From the NCBI RefSeq assembly GCF_034497705.1, contig NZ_JAXRUV010000010.1:28912-92911 (forward strand): a stretch of DNA of 64,000 nt. The letters run 5' to 3'. Within the stretch, counting starts at the first letter, position 1. Every line of letters starts with the position of its first letter. Below, piece by piece: positions 8,017-17,589 of this stretch. This DNA is from Marinococcus luteus_A (lineage in GTDB: Bacteria > Bacillota > Bacilli > Bacillales > Marinococcaceae). Position numbers and translations under genes: made by a program. A model generated the notes under the pieces. That model was not told the DNA's origin and did no database searches. It saw only the letters and a list, made by a program, of their open reading frames with translations.

Positions 8017-8634
8017 TGCTTTTCTTTCCCATTCACTGTAAAACTCCTCCAGATAACTGACCATAAACCGCTGGCGTTTTGTAGCGATCGATAGTCCCGT
8101 GTCTGTATTCATCATGCCTTTCAGTCTCAGCAGTTTATCGAAGAAGTGCTGAATCGCGCTGTTTCGCTCGTTCCGGTACTCCGGACGCGGATCGTGAAGC
8201 GGCTGATGGATGTGTCCAGTATACGCAAATGTACGGGCAATTCCGATCGCCCCGAGGGCATCCAGGCGGTCTGCGTCCTGCACTACTTTTCCTTCAAGGG
8301 TCTCCGGTGCCCGTTCTTTATGGTGCCGGAAGGAAATCGAAGAAATAATCTGCATAATATGATGCTTCAATTCTTCATCGGCTTCATTTTGCTCAAGCCA
8401 GCGCGTGATTTTTTCTTCTCCGTCTTCTCCCTCTTCGAGAAGCTTTTCATCCCCTATGTCATGAAGCCAGGCTGCGAGAATGCATATATCAGGGTCGGCC
8501 CCTTCTTTTTCAGCGATGTCCCCTGCAAGCGCCGCTACCCGCTCAGTGTGCCAATAGTCATGTGCAGGATCTGTATGGGCAAAGAACGCCCATGCCTCCT
8601 GTTTCGCTTCATGAATCAGCTGCCTGATATCCAT
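8014..8634 (-). CDS. HD-domain hydrolase, YpgQ/YedJ type
   Basis: A 206-residue HD-superfamily metal-dependent phosphohydrolase. Visible ligands are His29 (DYWHTERV), His58-Asp59 (AAWLHDIGD) and Asp120 (QDADRLDALGAIGIART). YpgQ of Bacillus megaterium is described as a nucleotide pyrophosphohydrolase with this fold, so a role in nucleotide-pool sanitation is reasonable. The start ATG 8634 follows GGAGAGG. The gene stands alone between a convergent HAD gene and a divergent helicase. Confidence 0.85.
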   Translation of the reverse strand: MDIRQLIHEAKQEAWAFFAHTDPAHDYWHTERVAALAGDIAEKEGADPDICILAAWLHDIGDEKLLEEGEDGEEKITRWLEQNEADEELKHHIMQIISSISFRHHKERAPETLEGKVVQDADRLDALGAIGIARTFAYTGHIHQPLHDPRPEYRNERNSAIQHFFDKLLRLKGMMNTDTGLSIATKRQRFMVSYLEEFYSEWERKA

Positions 8635-8793
8635 AAGAACCTCTCCTTCCGACTATCTCTTTCTTTATATTATACCTTTTGCAATCGTTATTGTATGTAC
8701 TTTTATTCCCTTATTTCAGAAGTAATATGCTAAAATACGGGCATGGAAAACGTACGGAAGATAGTATTTCCAGCGTTGCAAGGAGGATGAGAA

Positions 8794-11700
8794 TTGGCTT
8801 TATTTACCCCGGACGCTATACGCCAGATGACCGATGAAACTACATATTTAGAAGGCAAACGCCTGTATGATTTATATAAAATCGCCCATATGACAGAGGA
8901 AACCTTGATGCAGACCCGGCATGTGGAAGCAGTCGTAAAAGACACTCCTTTTCCGGAAGACGTTTTTATTGCCGTTGACGGGAGCCATACTATTCAGGAA
9001 ATCTACTGTTCCTGCGACCGTTTTTATCATTCCTCGTCTGCACCCTGCCGCCACCTTGTTGCCTTGCTGCTCGAAGCTCCTGCTTTCACCAGTCCTCCAG
9101 CTGTATCCGGCTTTAGAACACCCGCGGCAGATAATACTGTGAAAAACCAGTTTTTAGAATACTTTTCGCCGTTCCAGTCACGGGTGGAGGATGTAGGCAC
9201 GCAGATACATGCTGACTTTTTAATCTCTTTTCCTGTGGATAACCGGAAGCCCGACGTTTTATTTCCAGTCGTCCAGGTGAAGATTGGGGAAAATCAGCGA
9301 TACGCTGTGAAAAACATTTATCAGTTTATTGAAGCAATGAAAAACGAAGCTCCCTTCCGTCTAACTCCTTCTTTAAAGTTTGATCCTGTGTCCCACTATT
9401 TTTCAGAAGAAAACCTTCATGTCCTTCAGCTGCTTGCTTCTGTGCTTCGGCATGAGGAATGGGGGTCCTCCTTTCAGGAGCAGTGGATAGCGAGAAGCGG
9501 AGCGAAAAAGGAAATCGCGGTACCACCTTATGCGGTCGAAAAGCTTTTCAGCCTGCTCGATCTCTGCCCGAATGCCTATATCACAGATACACACGGTGAA
9601 AGACCCTGGCACGTAACAGACAATTGGCCGTATTCTTTTTTTCTCAGTTATGAAAAGGAATCGGATACGCTGACTTTCTCCACTCCACAACAGGAAACGC
9701 CGTTTTTTATAAGCGACAGCAGATATTGTTTGTGGGACGGACAGCTGTACTGCCCGGATAAGGAACTGGCGCGAACCGCAGCTTTCGCCCAGCGAATGCT
9801 CATGCAGGCAGAAGGGCAGCGCCTCGTTTTTTCCCGCCAGGAGTTTCACGATACCTTTTTACACTGGGGTGCTCCGTTAATGAATCACCGCTGCCTGGAA
9901 ATGGATGAGAAGCTGGAGGAAAATCTTCACATAGAGCCGCTGCAGACTGCCCTTTACCTTTCAAAAGGTCCTGGAGGTAAAATTGCCGGGGAGTTAATTT
10001 ACCGTTACGGATTTAAAGAGTACAGTGCCTTCCGGCCGGACCCCGTTCCGTCTGCCGAAGACTCTTACTTTATGCCCCGGGACCGGCAGCAGGAACACCT
10101 TCAGCTCCAACGGCTGCAGCAGAAAGGATTCCTTCAGGAAAATGGCCGCTTCGTCCTTTCTTCCCCGAAAAATATTATTGGTTTTTTATCGAAGGAGCTC
10201 GCAGCTCTGCGGCCTTATATGGATATCTTCATGAGTGAAGAGGTTGAAAATATGCTTATTCCAGGGGACAGCCTGTCGTTACTTTCCGACATTCATGCCG
10301 ATGAGGGATGGATGGAGCTGTCGCTTACCTCGTCTGTAACAGACGCTTTAGAAACACCTGGGGTCTGGAAGGCGATCCAGGAAGGAAAGGAATTCTATAT
10401 AACTGATGACGACCGGTACCTGCCTCTCGATGATGAGCTGCTGCAGCGCCTCGCCCACGCCCTGCAGCAAATGCCGAAGCCGGATCAGTCCAAAGAAGAG
10501 GGTGCAGTTCGCTATCCGGCCCATCAGGCGTTCAATTTGGACAAACACCTTTCTGGCACTCCCCGCTGGCAGACGACCCTTGATGTCGATGACATGCTTG
10601 AAAACATCCGGCGGGCTGCTGAAAACCATAAAGTACTTGCCGAGCCGAGCGGCGTAAAGCTGCGGACGTATCAGCGTGAAGGAATCCAATGGATGAAGCA
10701 GCTCGCTGCCTACCGCTTTGGCGGCATTCTGGCAGACGATATGGGTCTTGGAAAAACGCTGCAGGCGCTGGGCTTTATTGCGACAGAGTGCAAAGAGAAC
10801 CCCGGGGGAGAACCGTTTGTTATCATCGCTCCCTCCTCACTTTTATATAATTGGAAAAAAGAAACCGAGCGCTTTTTTCCGTCTTTAAATGCCACAGTTG
10901 TTTCCGGAAGCAAAAAAGAACGGGAGCAGCAGATTCAGCAGCAGAGTGATATTTTCATTACCTCCTATCCTCTGCTCCGCCGGGACGTTGAATGGTACGA
11001 AGAAACATTTTTCCGCGGCGTTCTGCTCGATGAGGCCCAGGCGGTCAAAAATGCCGGATCTAAAACAGCAAAAGCCGTAAAGCAGCTCCGGAGTAAATAC
11101 TGCTTTGCGCTGAGTGGTACTCCGGTGGAAAACAGGCTTGATGAGCTGCGGTCGATATTCAGCGTCGTGATGCCCGGGCTGTTTCCAAACAAAAAGCTGT
11201 TTTCTTTCTGGAGTCCCGAAGAGGTGAGAGATCGAGCATCTCCCTTTATTATGCGCCGCACGAAAAAAGAAGTGCTCCAGGAGCTTCCTGAGAAGGTTGA
11301 AACGACCACTTACTGTGATCTGTTAACGAGTCAGGCGGACATATACAAAAAAACGCTGCAGAACGTGCAGCAGGAGGCGGGCGCTCTCCTTGAAGAAGGA
11401 GCAGACTCCAACCGGATGCACCTTCTTTCCCTGTTGACCCGCCTGCGGCAGATCTGCTGCCACCCTTCGCTTGTGGAGCCCGAATATCAAAGCTCATCCG
11501 GAAAGCTTGAAGAACTCGTTCGTATTCTTCATGAGGGCACGGCCAACGGACAGCGGGTTCTCGTTTTTTCCCAGTTCACCTCTATGCTGGCTCTGATTAA
11601 AAATCGTCTGGCAGAGGAAGACATCGATTACTATTATCTTGATGGGAGCACTCCGGGAGAGGAACGGGTACGACTTGCTGAAACCTTCAACGAAGAAAAA

Positions 11701-12027
11701 GGCCCGGACGTCTTCTTGATTTCATTACGGGCTGGCGGCACCGGCCTTAACCTTACCGGCGCGGACACCGTAGTTTTGTATGACCTATGGTGGAATCCGG
11801 CAGTGGAAATGCAGGCAGCCGACCGCGCCCACCGTCTCGGCCAGACTAAAACAGTTCAGGTAATACGGCTGATTACTCATGAAACCATCGAAGAAAAAAT
11901 TCAGCACATGCAGGAGGAAAAACGACACCTGTATGACCAGGTCATTACTGATGAACAGAGCAGCTTGAACACGCTAAGCGAAAATGATATCCGCCTCCTG
12001 TTAACAGGAAAAGCGCAGGAAACCTGA
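8794..12027 (+). CDS. SWIM zinc-finger SNF2-family helicase-like ATPase
   Basis: A 1077-residue Swi2/Snf2 DNA translocase. A SWIM zinc motif (CSC...CRH) lies near residues 73-90. A long bacterial middle region of about 500 residues follows. The SNF2 core starts near 630, with Walker A DDMGLGKT near 647 and the DEAQ box LLDEAQAVKN near 744. A SGTPVENRLDEL motif follows. The helicase C lobe has SLRAGGTGLNLTGA near 974 and the arginine-finger region DRAHRLGQTKTVQVIRLI. These proteins remodel protein-DNA or transcription complexes; SWIM domains bind nucleic acid or protein. The start is TTG 8794, seven bases after AGGAGG. It is a single-gene unit. No restriction or defence genes flank it, so I read it as a housekeeping gene. 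Confidence 0.92.
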   Translation: MALFTPDAIRQMTDETTYLEGKRLYDLYKIAHMTEETLMQTRHVEAVVKDTPFPEDVFIAVDGSHTIQEIYCSCDRFYHSSSAPCRHLVALLLEAPAFTSPPAVSGFRTPAADNTVKNQFLEYFSPFQSRVEDVGTQIHADFLISFPVDNRKPDVLFPVVQVKIGENQRYAVKNIYQFIEAMKNEAPFRLTPSLKFDPVSHYFSEENLHVLQLLASVLRHEEWGSSFQEQWIARSGAKKEIAVPPYAVEKLFSLLDLCPNAYITDTHGERPWHVTDNWPYSFFLSYEKESDTLTFSTPQQETPFFISDSRYCLWDGQLYCPDKELARTAAFAQRMLMQAEGQRLVFSRQEFHDTFLHWGAPLMNHRCLEMDEKLEENLHIEPLQTALYLSKGPGGKIAGELIYRYGFKEYSAFRPDPVPSAEDSYFMPRDRQQEHLQLQRLQQKGFLQENGRFVLSSPKNIIGFLSKELAALRPYMDIFMSEEVENMLIPGDSLSLLSDIHADEGWMELSLTSSVTDALETPGVWKAIQEGKEFYITDDDRYLPLDDELLQRLAHALQQMPKPDQSKEEGAVRYPAHQAFNLDKHLSGTPRWQTTLDVDDMLENIRRAAENHKVLAEPSGVKLRTYQREGIQWMKQLAAYRFGGILADDMGLGKTLQALGFIATECKENPGGEPFVIIAPSSLLYNWKKETERFFPSLNATVVSGSKKEREQQIQQQSDIFITSYPLLRRDVEWYEETFFRGVLLDEAQAVKNAGSKTAKAVKQLRSKYCFALSGTPVENRLDELRSIFSVVMPGLFPNKKLFSFWSPEEVRDRASPFIMRRTKKEVLQELPEKVETTTYCDLLTSQADIYKKTLQNVQQEAGALLEEGADSNRMHLLSLLTRLRQICCHPSLVEPEYQSSSGKLEELVRILHEGTANGQRVLVFSQFTSMLALIKNRLAEEDIDYYYLDGSTPGEERVRLAETFNEEKGPDVFLISLRAGGTGLNLTGADTVVLYDLWWNPAVEMQAADRAHRLGQTKTVQVIRLITHETIEEKIQHMQEEKRHLYDQVITDEQSSLNTLSENDIRLLLTGKAQET

Positions 12028-12069
12028 TTAGCGGTGGATGCTCTGGAGGAGATTATTCCATATAAAATA

Positions 12070-12107
12070 AAGAAGCAGAAGCGCCCGATTGGATGCTTCT
12101 GCTTCTT
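12070..12107. terminator. Bidirectional terminator between helicase and mtlD
   Basis: AAGAAGCAGAAGC / GCTTCTGCTTCTT hairpin between two convergent genes. Confidence 0.88.
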
Positions 12108-12116
12108 TAGGTACTG

Positions 12117-13262
12117 TTATTGTTCCGGAAGATATCCGGCAACCAATTCAACCAGCGGGTGATGAACAGGAAGCTCAGCGTAATGGCTCAAAGCCCCTTT
12201 GTATCCTTCCCGGTCGATTGTGTTCTGAAGCTCTGCGGCCTCCCCGTCTTCAGTTACGTTAAACTGAAGAGCGGCGGCGATAACAAAAGCCAGTGCTTCC
12301 GGACGTTCCCCGGCTTCCTGCAGCTCTACCGCAGGACGGACTAAACGATCCTTCGGACCGAGCTTCCGGATCGGCCCGCGGCCCACCCGGGTCACGGGAT
12401 CGGAAAGATATTCGTTTGAAAACCGTCCTTTGATTTTTGCCTGGTATTCGTTCTGTTCTTTTTCACCGAACCCATGCTTAATTTGCAGCAGGCGGCCCGT
12501 TTCCCGAATAGCCGCTTCAAAGGCGCCGGCCACCTCCGGATGATCCATCGCTTCCTTCGTCGTTTCACATCCGTATAAAAAGCCGACATAGGCAAGGGCT
12601 GCATGACCGGTATTTACCGTAAACAGCTTCCGCTCAATATACGGGGTCAGGTCATCCACATAAGTCACTGCCGGTATATTCGGAGTTTTTCCCTTTAGCG
12701 AAGGTGCTTCCACCGCCCATTCCAAAAATGGCTCGACGACTACCTTCAGCCCCTGGCCCTCAGGCTGGTTCGGAACAATGCGGTCTACTGCAGCATTAGC
12801 GAACCCGGCAAAAGTAGCAGCTTCTGCTTTTTCCTCTTCCGTCAGCTGTTCCCAGATATATTTCTTCAATTCCGCCGTTCCGGCCACCATATTTTCGCAG
12901 GCAATTATATTAACTGGGCTGGCATGCCCTTCAGCAGCTTTTTGTTTTAATGCTTTTGCAATAACAGGTGCTACATGCTTTAATACTGCCGGTCCGACGG
13001 CCGTGGTAATCAAATCCGCTTCCGACAGTTTTTGTACGAGAGCCTCTTCCTCCTTCGCACTGTGAAAGGCCTGAACTCCAGAAATGGTTTGCGCAGAAGC
13101 TCCGTCTTCGGCGAGCTCTACCACATACTCCCCTTTGGCCTTCAGCTGCTCGATTAAAGTATCATTTACATCTGCAAAATACAGTTCATACCCAGCATCA
13201 GAGAGCACCTGCCCAATAAAGCCACGGCCAATGTTACCAGCGCCTATTTGTAGAGCTATCAT
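12117..13262 (-). CDS. mtlD: Mannitol-1-phosphate 5-dehydrogenase
   Basis: Oxidises mannitol 1-phosphate to fructose 6-phosphate with NAD+, the first cytoplasmic step after mannitol PTS uptake. The 381-residue length is normal for the family. It has an N-terminal Rossmann motif GAGNIGRGFIG. The catalytic region includes RKLFTVNTGHAALAYVG, with the conserved Lys and His of polyol-specific long-chain dehydrogenases. It is the last gene of mtlA-mtlR-mtlF-mtlD. Its ATG overlaps the mtlF stop (ATGA at 13259-13262), indicating translational coupling. Confidence 0.96.
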   Translation of the reverse strand: MIALQIGAGNIGRGFIGQVLSDAGYELYFADVNDTLIEQLKAKGEYVVELAEDGASAQTISGVQAFHSAKEEEALVQKLSEADLITTAVGPAVLKHVAPVIAKALKQKAAEGHASPVNIIACENMVAGTAELKKYIWEQLTEEEKAEAATFAGFANAAVDRIVPNQPEGQGLKVVVEPFLEWAVEAPSLKGKTPNIPAVTYVDDLTPYIERKLFTVNTGHAALAYVGFLYGCETTKEAMDHPEVAGAFEAAIRETGRLLQIKHGFGEKEQNEYQAKIKGRFSNEYLSDPVTRVGRGPIRKLGPKDRLVRPAVELQEAGERPEALAFVIAAALQFNVTEDGEAAELQNTIDREGYKGALSHYAELPVHHPLVELVAGYLPEQ

Positions 13263-13699
13263 GAAAGTTCAACCTCTCCGATCACCTCGAGCAGCTCTTC
13301 TTTGGATGAAGCCTGGACCATTTTTTCAATGTTATCTTCATCAGAACATACAATCGCAATCTTCGATAAAATGTTCAGATGTTCATCCCCTTTTCCGGCA
13401 ATACCTATTAGAATTCGTACATTATTGCCATCAAAGTCCACCCCGTCCGGTACCTGAATGACTGACAAACCGGAATGGTCCACCCATTCGCGCGAATCCT
13501 CCGTACCATGCGGGATCGCAACGCCATTCCCCATGAAGGTCGATGTTACTTTTTCGCGCTCGAGCATACTGTCAATGTAGTTTTGCTGCACGTATCCATT
13601 ATCGACAAGAACGCCTCCCGCTTCACGGATGGCTTCTTCCTTACCTCCGAGCGATACGTTCAATTTTACATTTTCCTGCTGCAGTACTGGTTTAGTCAT
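13259..13699 (-). CDS. mtlF: Mannitol-specific PTS enzyme IIA
   Basis: The 146-residue EIIA component receives phosphate from HPr on the active-site His64 (AIPHGT) and passes it to EIIB of MtlA. It acts at the inner face of the membrane. The start ATG 13699 follows GAAGGAG. It lies 19 bp after mtlR and overlaps mtlD. A free-standing IIA beside a IICB permease is the usual Gram-positive mannitol layout. Confidence 0.95.
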   Translation of the reverse strand: MTKPVLQQENVKLNVSLGGKEEAIREAGGVLVDNGYVQQNYIDSMLEREKVTSTFMGNGVAIPHGTEDSREWVDHSGLSVIQVPDGVDFDGNNVRILIGIAGKGDEHLNILSKIAIVCSDEDNIEKMVQASSKEELLEVIGEVELS

Positions 13700-13718
13700 A
13701 TGATTTCTCTCCTTCTCC

Positions 13719-15809
13719 TTAATATATTTTCCGTTTCAACCATTCCCGAAAAACTTCATCAATATGCTTTTGAATGTCATTTTCTTCCCCACTCCTGAGG
13801 ACATCCAGCCGATCGGGATTCATCAACATCTCTTCGCTGATGGTGCTCATCAGCTCAAATACTTCTTTTCGTTCCTGTTCCGGTGCAAGCATGACCAGAA
13901 TACGGTCAACGTCCGTGGTTTTGCCATCCATGGCTGTCAGAGCCTGTGGCGCTTCGAGCCCCCACAGCGTCAGAGACGGTTCATTCACCAGAGCGCTTCT
14001 TGTATGAAACAACGCTACATTGGTGCCCGGAATCGCAAAGCCCTTCGCCTGCTTTTCCCAGATTTCCTTTGCGATACTTCCGGCATCCTGAACGATATTT
14101 TCTTTTTTTAACTCATCCATGATCCAATGAACTGCCTGTTCCGCGTTCTGTCCACCCGCCACTTTTCTCATATAAAAGCGGTGATACATCTGTACGGTTA
14201 AATCTACGCAAAGCTGTATTTCATATAAACTGGTTGTTTTTTCATGCGCTTCCTTCCGCTTCACTGACACCCCGGCTCTGCTCTGCTGACGGTAGATCGA
14301 GTCCGCTGCTCGGAGGACTGCTCTCGTATCTTCTTCATTTAGAAAAGGATGAACAACTAAATGTGGAAGTGGCTGCGGATCCAGGGGAATGGTAGAGATA
14401 ATTAAATCGTAGCCGTCCATATTCATTTCTTCGAGATCGAGCAGACTCACATTTTCGAGATCTCCGAGCACGGGAATTTCTTTTCGCAGCCGGCTTTCAA
14501 GCAGCTTCGAGGAGCCGATGCCGCTCGAGCATACGACAAGCGCATGCAGAGGGTCGGCGGCTTCTTCACGCTCTATTGCCGTTCCGAAATGCAGGACCAG
14601 AAAACCGACCTCGGCATCCGGAAGATAGCTTTCAGTAAATACGGTATCCGCTGCCTGACGAAGATTTGCGAACAACTCAGCATAATTTTCTTTAATAGAA
14701 TCCATCAGTGGATTATGGATTCTCATGTTTTCACTAAGCCGGTACAATGCCGGCTCGAGATGGGCAACCAGCCCTTCATAAAGGGAATGATTTTTCCCAA
14801 GCGGTTCTCCCGTTAATTTTTCCATCTCATGAATCAGCGCTTTTGCTTTTAAGGCCACCGGGAGGTGATCCACCTCCAGCTGGTTTTCCACCGGCGTCCG
14901 GAGCTTTGCCCCCCGCAGATGCATTGTAATATAGCCAATTTCCGCTTCTGGAATGGAGAATTCAAGCACACGTTCAAGCTTTTGAATGATGGCCTCTGCA
15001 ATCGCAAACTCTTTTGTGTCCCGCAGGTTCTCCATGTAGTCCGCATTAATATCAATACTCTCTCCTACAGAAATCCGCTCAATCGCCAGGGTTAAATGGA
15101 CGATCAGTCCGATATAAGCACTGTCGGCAAAATTCTGCGGAAGCTGGTCCTGCATGTTTGACAGCACCTGCTCCACCGTCGACCAGTGGTTTTCTCCAAC
15201 CATATCAAGCAGACGTTCAGCTACGCGGCCCTGTTCGGTCTGCACATTTCGTTCGTAAATGTGGTGGCGGATCGAGCTGAGCAGCTCCTTTTCTTCCACA
15301 TTTTCTGCAATCAGACTGCTCATCGCCCGGCGTTTAGCTGCTTCCGCTCCCTGCACTTCCACCCCGTAGCCTCTGCGTCTAACAAGCGTGAGTGAAAATA
15401 GCTCAAGCCAGTCTTTGAGTTTATCCAAATCCTGGCTGATTGTTGCTATAGTTACTTTTAATTCTGCACCGAGCACTGTTAATTTTATTGGGCCGTCCGA
15501 TTCAAGAATGAGACAGATCAGCAGGGTCCGGCGTTCATCCGGCGTATATTCAATAACGGCGGGACGCTGGAGACGAAGTTTGATTTCTTCGATATCCTCT
15601 TCCGCCCCCTTCAGCCGCACTCCGCTTCCTGTCCGTCTTTCGAGTTCAACCTGTTCGCTGGCAAGCCAGTCTGCCAGCTTATCAAGGTCCCGATGGATGG
15701 TCCGGGAGCTTACGTTAATTTCTTCAGCTATTTCAGCCACTGGCGTTAGCTCCTGATGATGCAGAAGATGCAGCAATAGTTCGCGTTCCCGGCCTGTGAG
15801 GTATTCCAT
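13719..15809 (-). CDS. mtlR: Mannitol operon transcriptional activator, PRD/EII-containing
   Basis: A 696-residue BglG/MtlR-type activator. Two N-terminal helix-turn-helix domains (first one ending at residues 60-65, second about 85-145) are followed by two PRDs (about 180-290 and 300-405). Next comes an EIIB-like domain with VVCSSGIGSSKL near 428 and a C-terminal EIIA-like domain from about 555 with NVALFHT. In the Bacillus and Geobacillus proteins, HPr phosphorylation of PRD2 activates, and phosphorylation of the EII-like domains by mannitol components inhibits. It starts at ATG 15809 after AAGGAGGG. It sits inside the operon between mtlA and mtlF, the order known from Geobacillus stearothermophilus. 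Confidence 0.95.
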   Translation of the reverse strand: MEYLTGRERELLLHLLHHQELTPVAEIAEEINVSSRTIHRDLDKLADWLASEQVELERRTGSGVRLKGAEEDIEEIKLRLQRPAVIEYTPDERRTLLICLILESDGPIKLTVLGAELKVTIATISQDLDKLKDWLELFSLTLVRRRGYGVEVQGAEAAKRRAMSSLIAENVEEKELLSSIRHHIYERNVQTEQGRVAERLLDMVGENHWSTVEQVLSNMQDQLPQNFADSAYIGLIVHLTLAIERISVGESIDINADYMENLRDTKEFAIAEAIIQKLERVLEFSIPEAEIGYITMHLRGAKLRTPVENQLEVDHLPVALKAKALIHEMEKLTGEPLGKNHSLYEGLVAHLEPALYRLSENMRIHNPLMDSIKENYAELFANLRQAADTVFTESYLPDAEVGFLVLHFGTAIEREEAADPLHALVVCSSGIGSSKLLESRLRKEIPVLGDLENVSLLDLEEMNMDGYDLIISTIPLDPQPLPHLVVHPFLNEEDTRAVLRAADSIYRQQSRAGVSVKRKEAHEKTTSLYEIQLCVDLTVQMYHRFYMRKVAGGQNAEQAVHWIMDELKKENIVQDAGSIAKEIWEKQAKGFAIPGTNVALFHTRSALVNEPSLTLWGLEAPQALTAMDGKTTDVDRILVMLAPEQERKEVFELMSTISEEMLMNPDRLDVLRSGEENDIQKHIDEVFREWLKRKIY

Positions 15810-15821
15810 CGGTTTCCCTCC

Positions 15822-17276
15822 TTATTCTCTTGTTTTTAGATCTTCAACCACTTCATCGTACTTATCGCTTCCAAGGAAGTTTTCCACCGAGACGTGTTCA
15901 GCGTCCGGCCGTTTCTGCCGTGCTCGTTCGGTTAAGTCCTTGTGCGTAATAATCAGGTCCGCGTCGTCCGGAATGTTCGAGATCGACGTGTTCGTCACGC
16001 TGATATCGAGACCCGCCTTTTTCACTTTGTCCTTCATGACGGATGCTCCCATAGCACTCGATCCCATACCGGCATCGCAGGCAAAGACAATTTTGTTAAC
16101 GTCTTTATCCAAATATGCACTGCTGCCTGCTTCAGCTGCATCTGCATTGGAATGAAGTGCAGAAGCCGCAGAGCTTTTTTTGCCTTTCATGCTTTCCATC
16201 CTTGCTGTGGACTCTTCAAGAGTTTCTCCTTCATTGGAGCTGAACTTCAAAATCATGGAAGCAATAATGAAGGATACAGCGGCTGAAAGCACTACGCCAA
16301 GTAACACTCCGATGAAATCTCCAGGGGCTGCAAGACCGAGTACCGGGAAAATACTCCCTGGTGACGGAACACTTGTAAGGCCAACGTTGAACAGGGAGAA
16401 CGTGAATACCCCGGTCATACCGCCTGCGATAGCTGCAAGGATGGTAAGAGGCTTCGACAATACATACGGGAAGTAAATTTCATGAATACCGCCCAGGAAT
16501 TGAATAATCATAGCACCCGGAGCGGAAGCTTTCGAAATTCCTGTGCCAAATATTGCAAATGCAAGCAGAATCCCTACACCGGGACCTGGGTTTGGTTCAA
16601 GCAGATACAGAATTGATTTCCCTGCAGAAGATACCTGTTCTGCTGCAATCGGACTCAACACACCGTGGTTGATAGCATTGTTTAAAAACAGTACCTTTGC
16701 CGGTTCAATGATAATACTCGTTAACGGCAGCAGGCCTGTGTTGACCAGAAAGTCTACTGCTCCGCTTAAAACGCTCGTTAACCATTGTACGATCGGCCCG
16801 ATGGCAAGAAGACCGAAGATAGCCAGAAAGAAGCCGATAATTCCTGCAGAAAAGTTGTTTACGAGCATTTCAAAGCCCTGGCGGATTTTCCCTTCGACGA
16901 GTCTGTCAAATCCTTTAACGGCAATACCGCCAAGTGGGCCCATTGCCATAGCTCCGAGGAACATTGGAATTTCTGCTCCGGCCACAACGCCTATTGTGGC
17001 AACTGCGCCAACGACCCCGCCGCGCACGTCATGGACAATTTTCCCGCCCGTATAACCAATTAAAAGCGGAAGCAGATAAATGATCATCGGATCGACGAGG
17101 ACTGCCAGGTCTTTGTTCGGCCACCATCCGGATTCGATAAATAATGCCGTAATCAGCCCCCATGCAATAAAAGCACCGATATTCGGCATAATCATGCTGC
17201 TTAAAAAGCTGCCGAACTTCTGAACCCTTGAACGGATGCTTTTTTTCTGCGGTGCATGTTCTGTTGATGCACTCAT
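15822..17276 (-). CDS. mtlA: Mannitol PTS enzyme IICB
   Basis: A 484-residue permease that takes up mannitol with phosphorylation. The membrane IIC domain covers about residues 15-340, with MIMPNIGAFIAWGLITALFI and the GGIHEIYFPYVL signature. A linker and the cytoplasmic IIB domain follow, with the phosphorylated Cys in FACDAGMGSSAMG near residue 398. No IIA is fused; MtlF supplies it. It is the first gene of the operon. The upstream region holds a possible CcpA site (17360-17373). Confidence 0.95.
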   Translation of the reverse strand: MSASTEHAPQKKSIRSRVQKFGSFLSSMIMPNIGAFIAWGLITALFIESGWWPNKDLAVLVDPMIIYLLPLLIGYTGGKIVHDVRGGVVGAVATIGVVAGAEIPMFLGAMAMGPLGGIAVKGFDRLVEGKIRQGFEMLVNNFSAGIIGFFLAIFGLLAIGPIVQWLTSVLSGAVDFLVNTGLLPLTSIIIEPAKVLFLNNAINHGVLSPIAAEQVSSAGKSILYLLEPNPGPGVGILLAFAIFGTGISKASAPGAMIIQFLGGIHEIYFPYVLSKPLTILAAIAGGMTGVFTFSLFNVGLTSVPSPGSIFPVLGLAAPGDFIGVLLGVVLSAAVSFIIASMILKFSSNEGETLEESTARMESMKGKKSSAASALHSNADAAEAGSSAYLDKDVNKIVFACDAGMGSSAMGASVMKDKVKKAGLDISVTNTSISNIPDDADLIITHKDLTERARQKRPDAEHVSVENFLGSDKYDEVVEDLKTRE

Positions 17277-17359
17277 TGTGTTTCCCCCTTTTTTTGGTCC
17301 AAATATATTGATGACAATAATGAAATAATTTCTTGATGAAGTATGGACCGTTCATTTTT

Positions 17360-17373
17360 AGTATTCGCTTACA
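17360..17373 (-). promoter_or_regulatory. Possible cre (CcpA) site upstream of mtlA
   Basis: Minus-strand TGTAAGCGAATACT matches TGWAANCGNTNWCA at all but two positions, about 85 bp before mtlA. The rest of the 313-bp gap (17277-17589) is AT-rich promoter DNA, presumably with MtlR sites, plus the next terminator. Confidence 0.4.
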
Positions 17374-17552
17374 CCTTTATTCTATGGGGATTTCTGTGCG
17401 AACACAATTAAAGGAAAATACAAATAAGACAGGATCAATGTTGACACGATTAAACAAACGGGTACAAATGCTGTAAAGCACCCCTCTTACTCTATGAACT
17501 TCCATTTATGTGTACCTATTCGCTGACCTCTCTCCGCTGTCCTTTATTTCAT

Positions 17553-17585
17553 AAAAAAATGCCGCTCCAGGAGCAGCATTTTTAT
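17553..17585 (-). terminator. Terminator of the aldo/keto reductase gene
   Basis: Minus-strand AAAATGCTGCTCC / GGAGCGGCATTTT hairpin with T run, next to the stop codon. Confidence 0.88.
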
Positions 17586-17589
17586 TTCT

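Noticed and set aside
8794..12027. SNF2 helicase as part of a DISARM or other defence island
   Set aside because: No methylase, nuclease, PLD or other defence partner nearby; flanked by metabolic genes and closed by its own terminator.
16543..17055. Long plus-strand frame of 170 codons inside mtlA
   Set aside because: It lies antisense to a clear EIICB gene, has no ribosome binding site and is Pro/Ser/Thr-rich in the way of a shadow frame.
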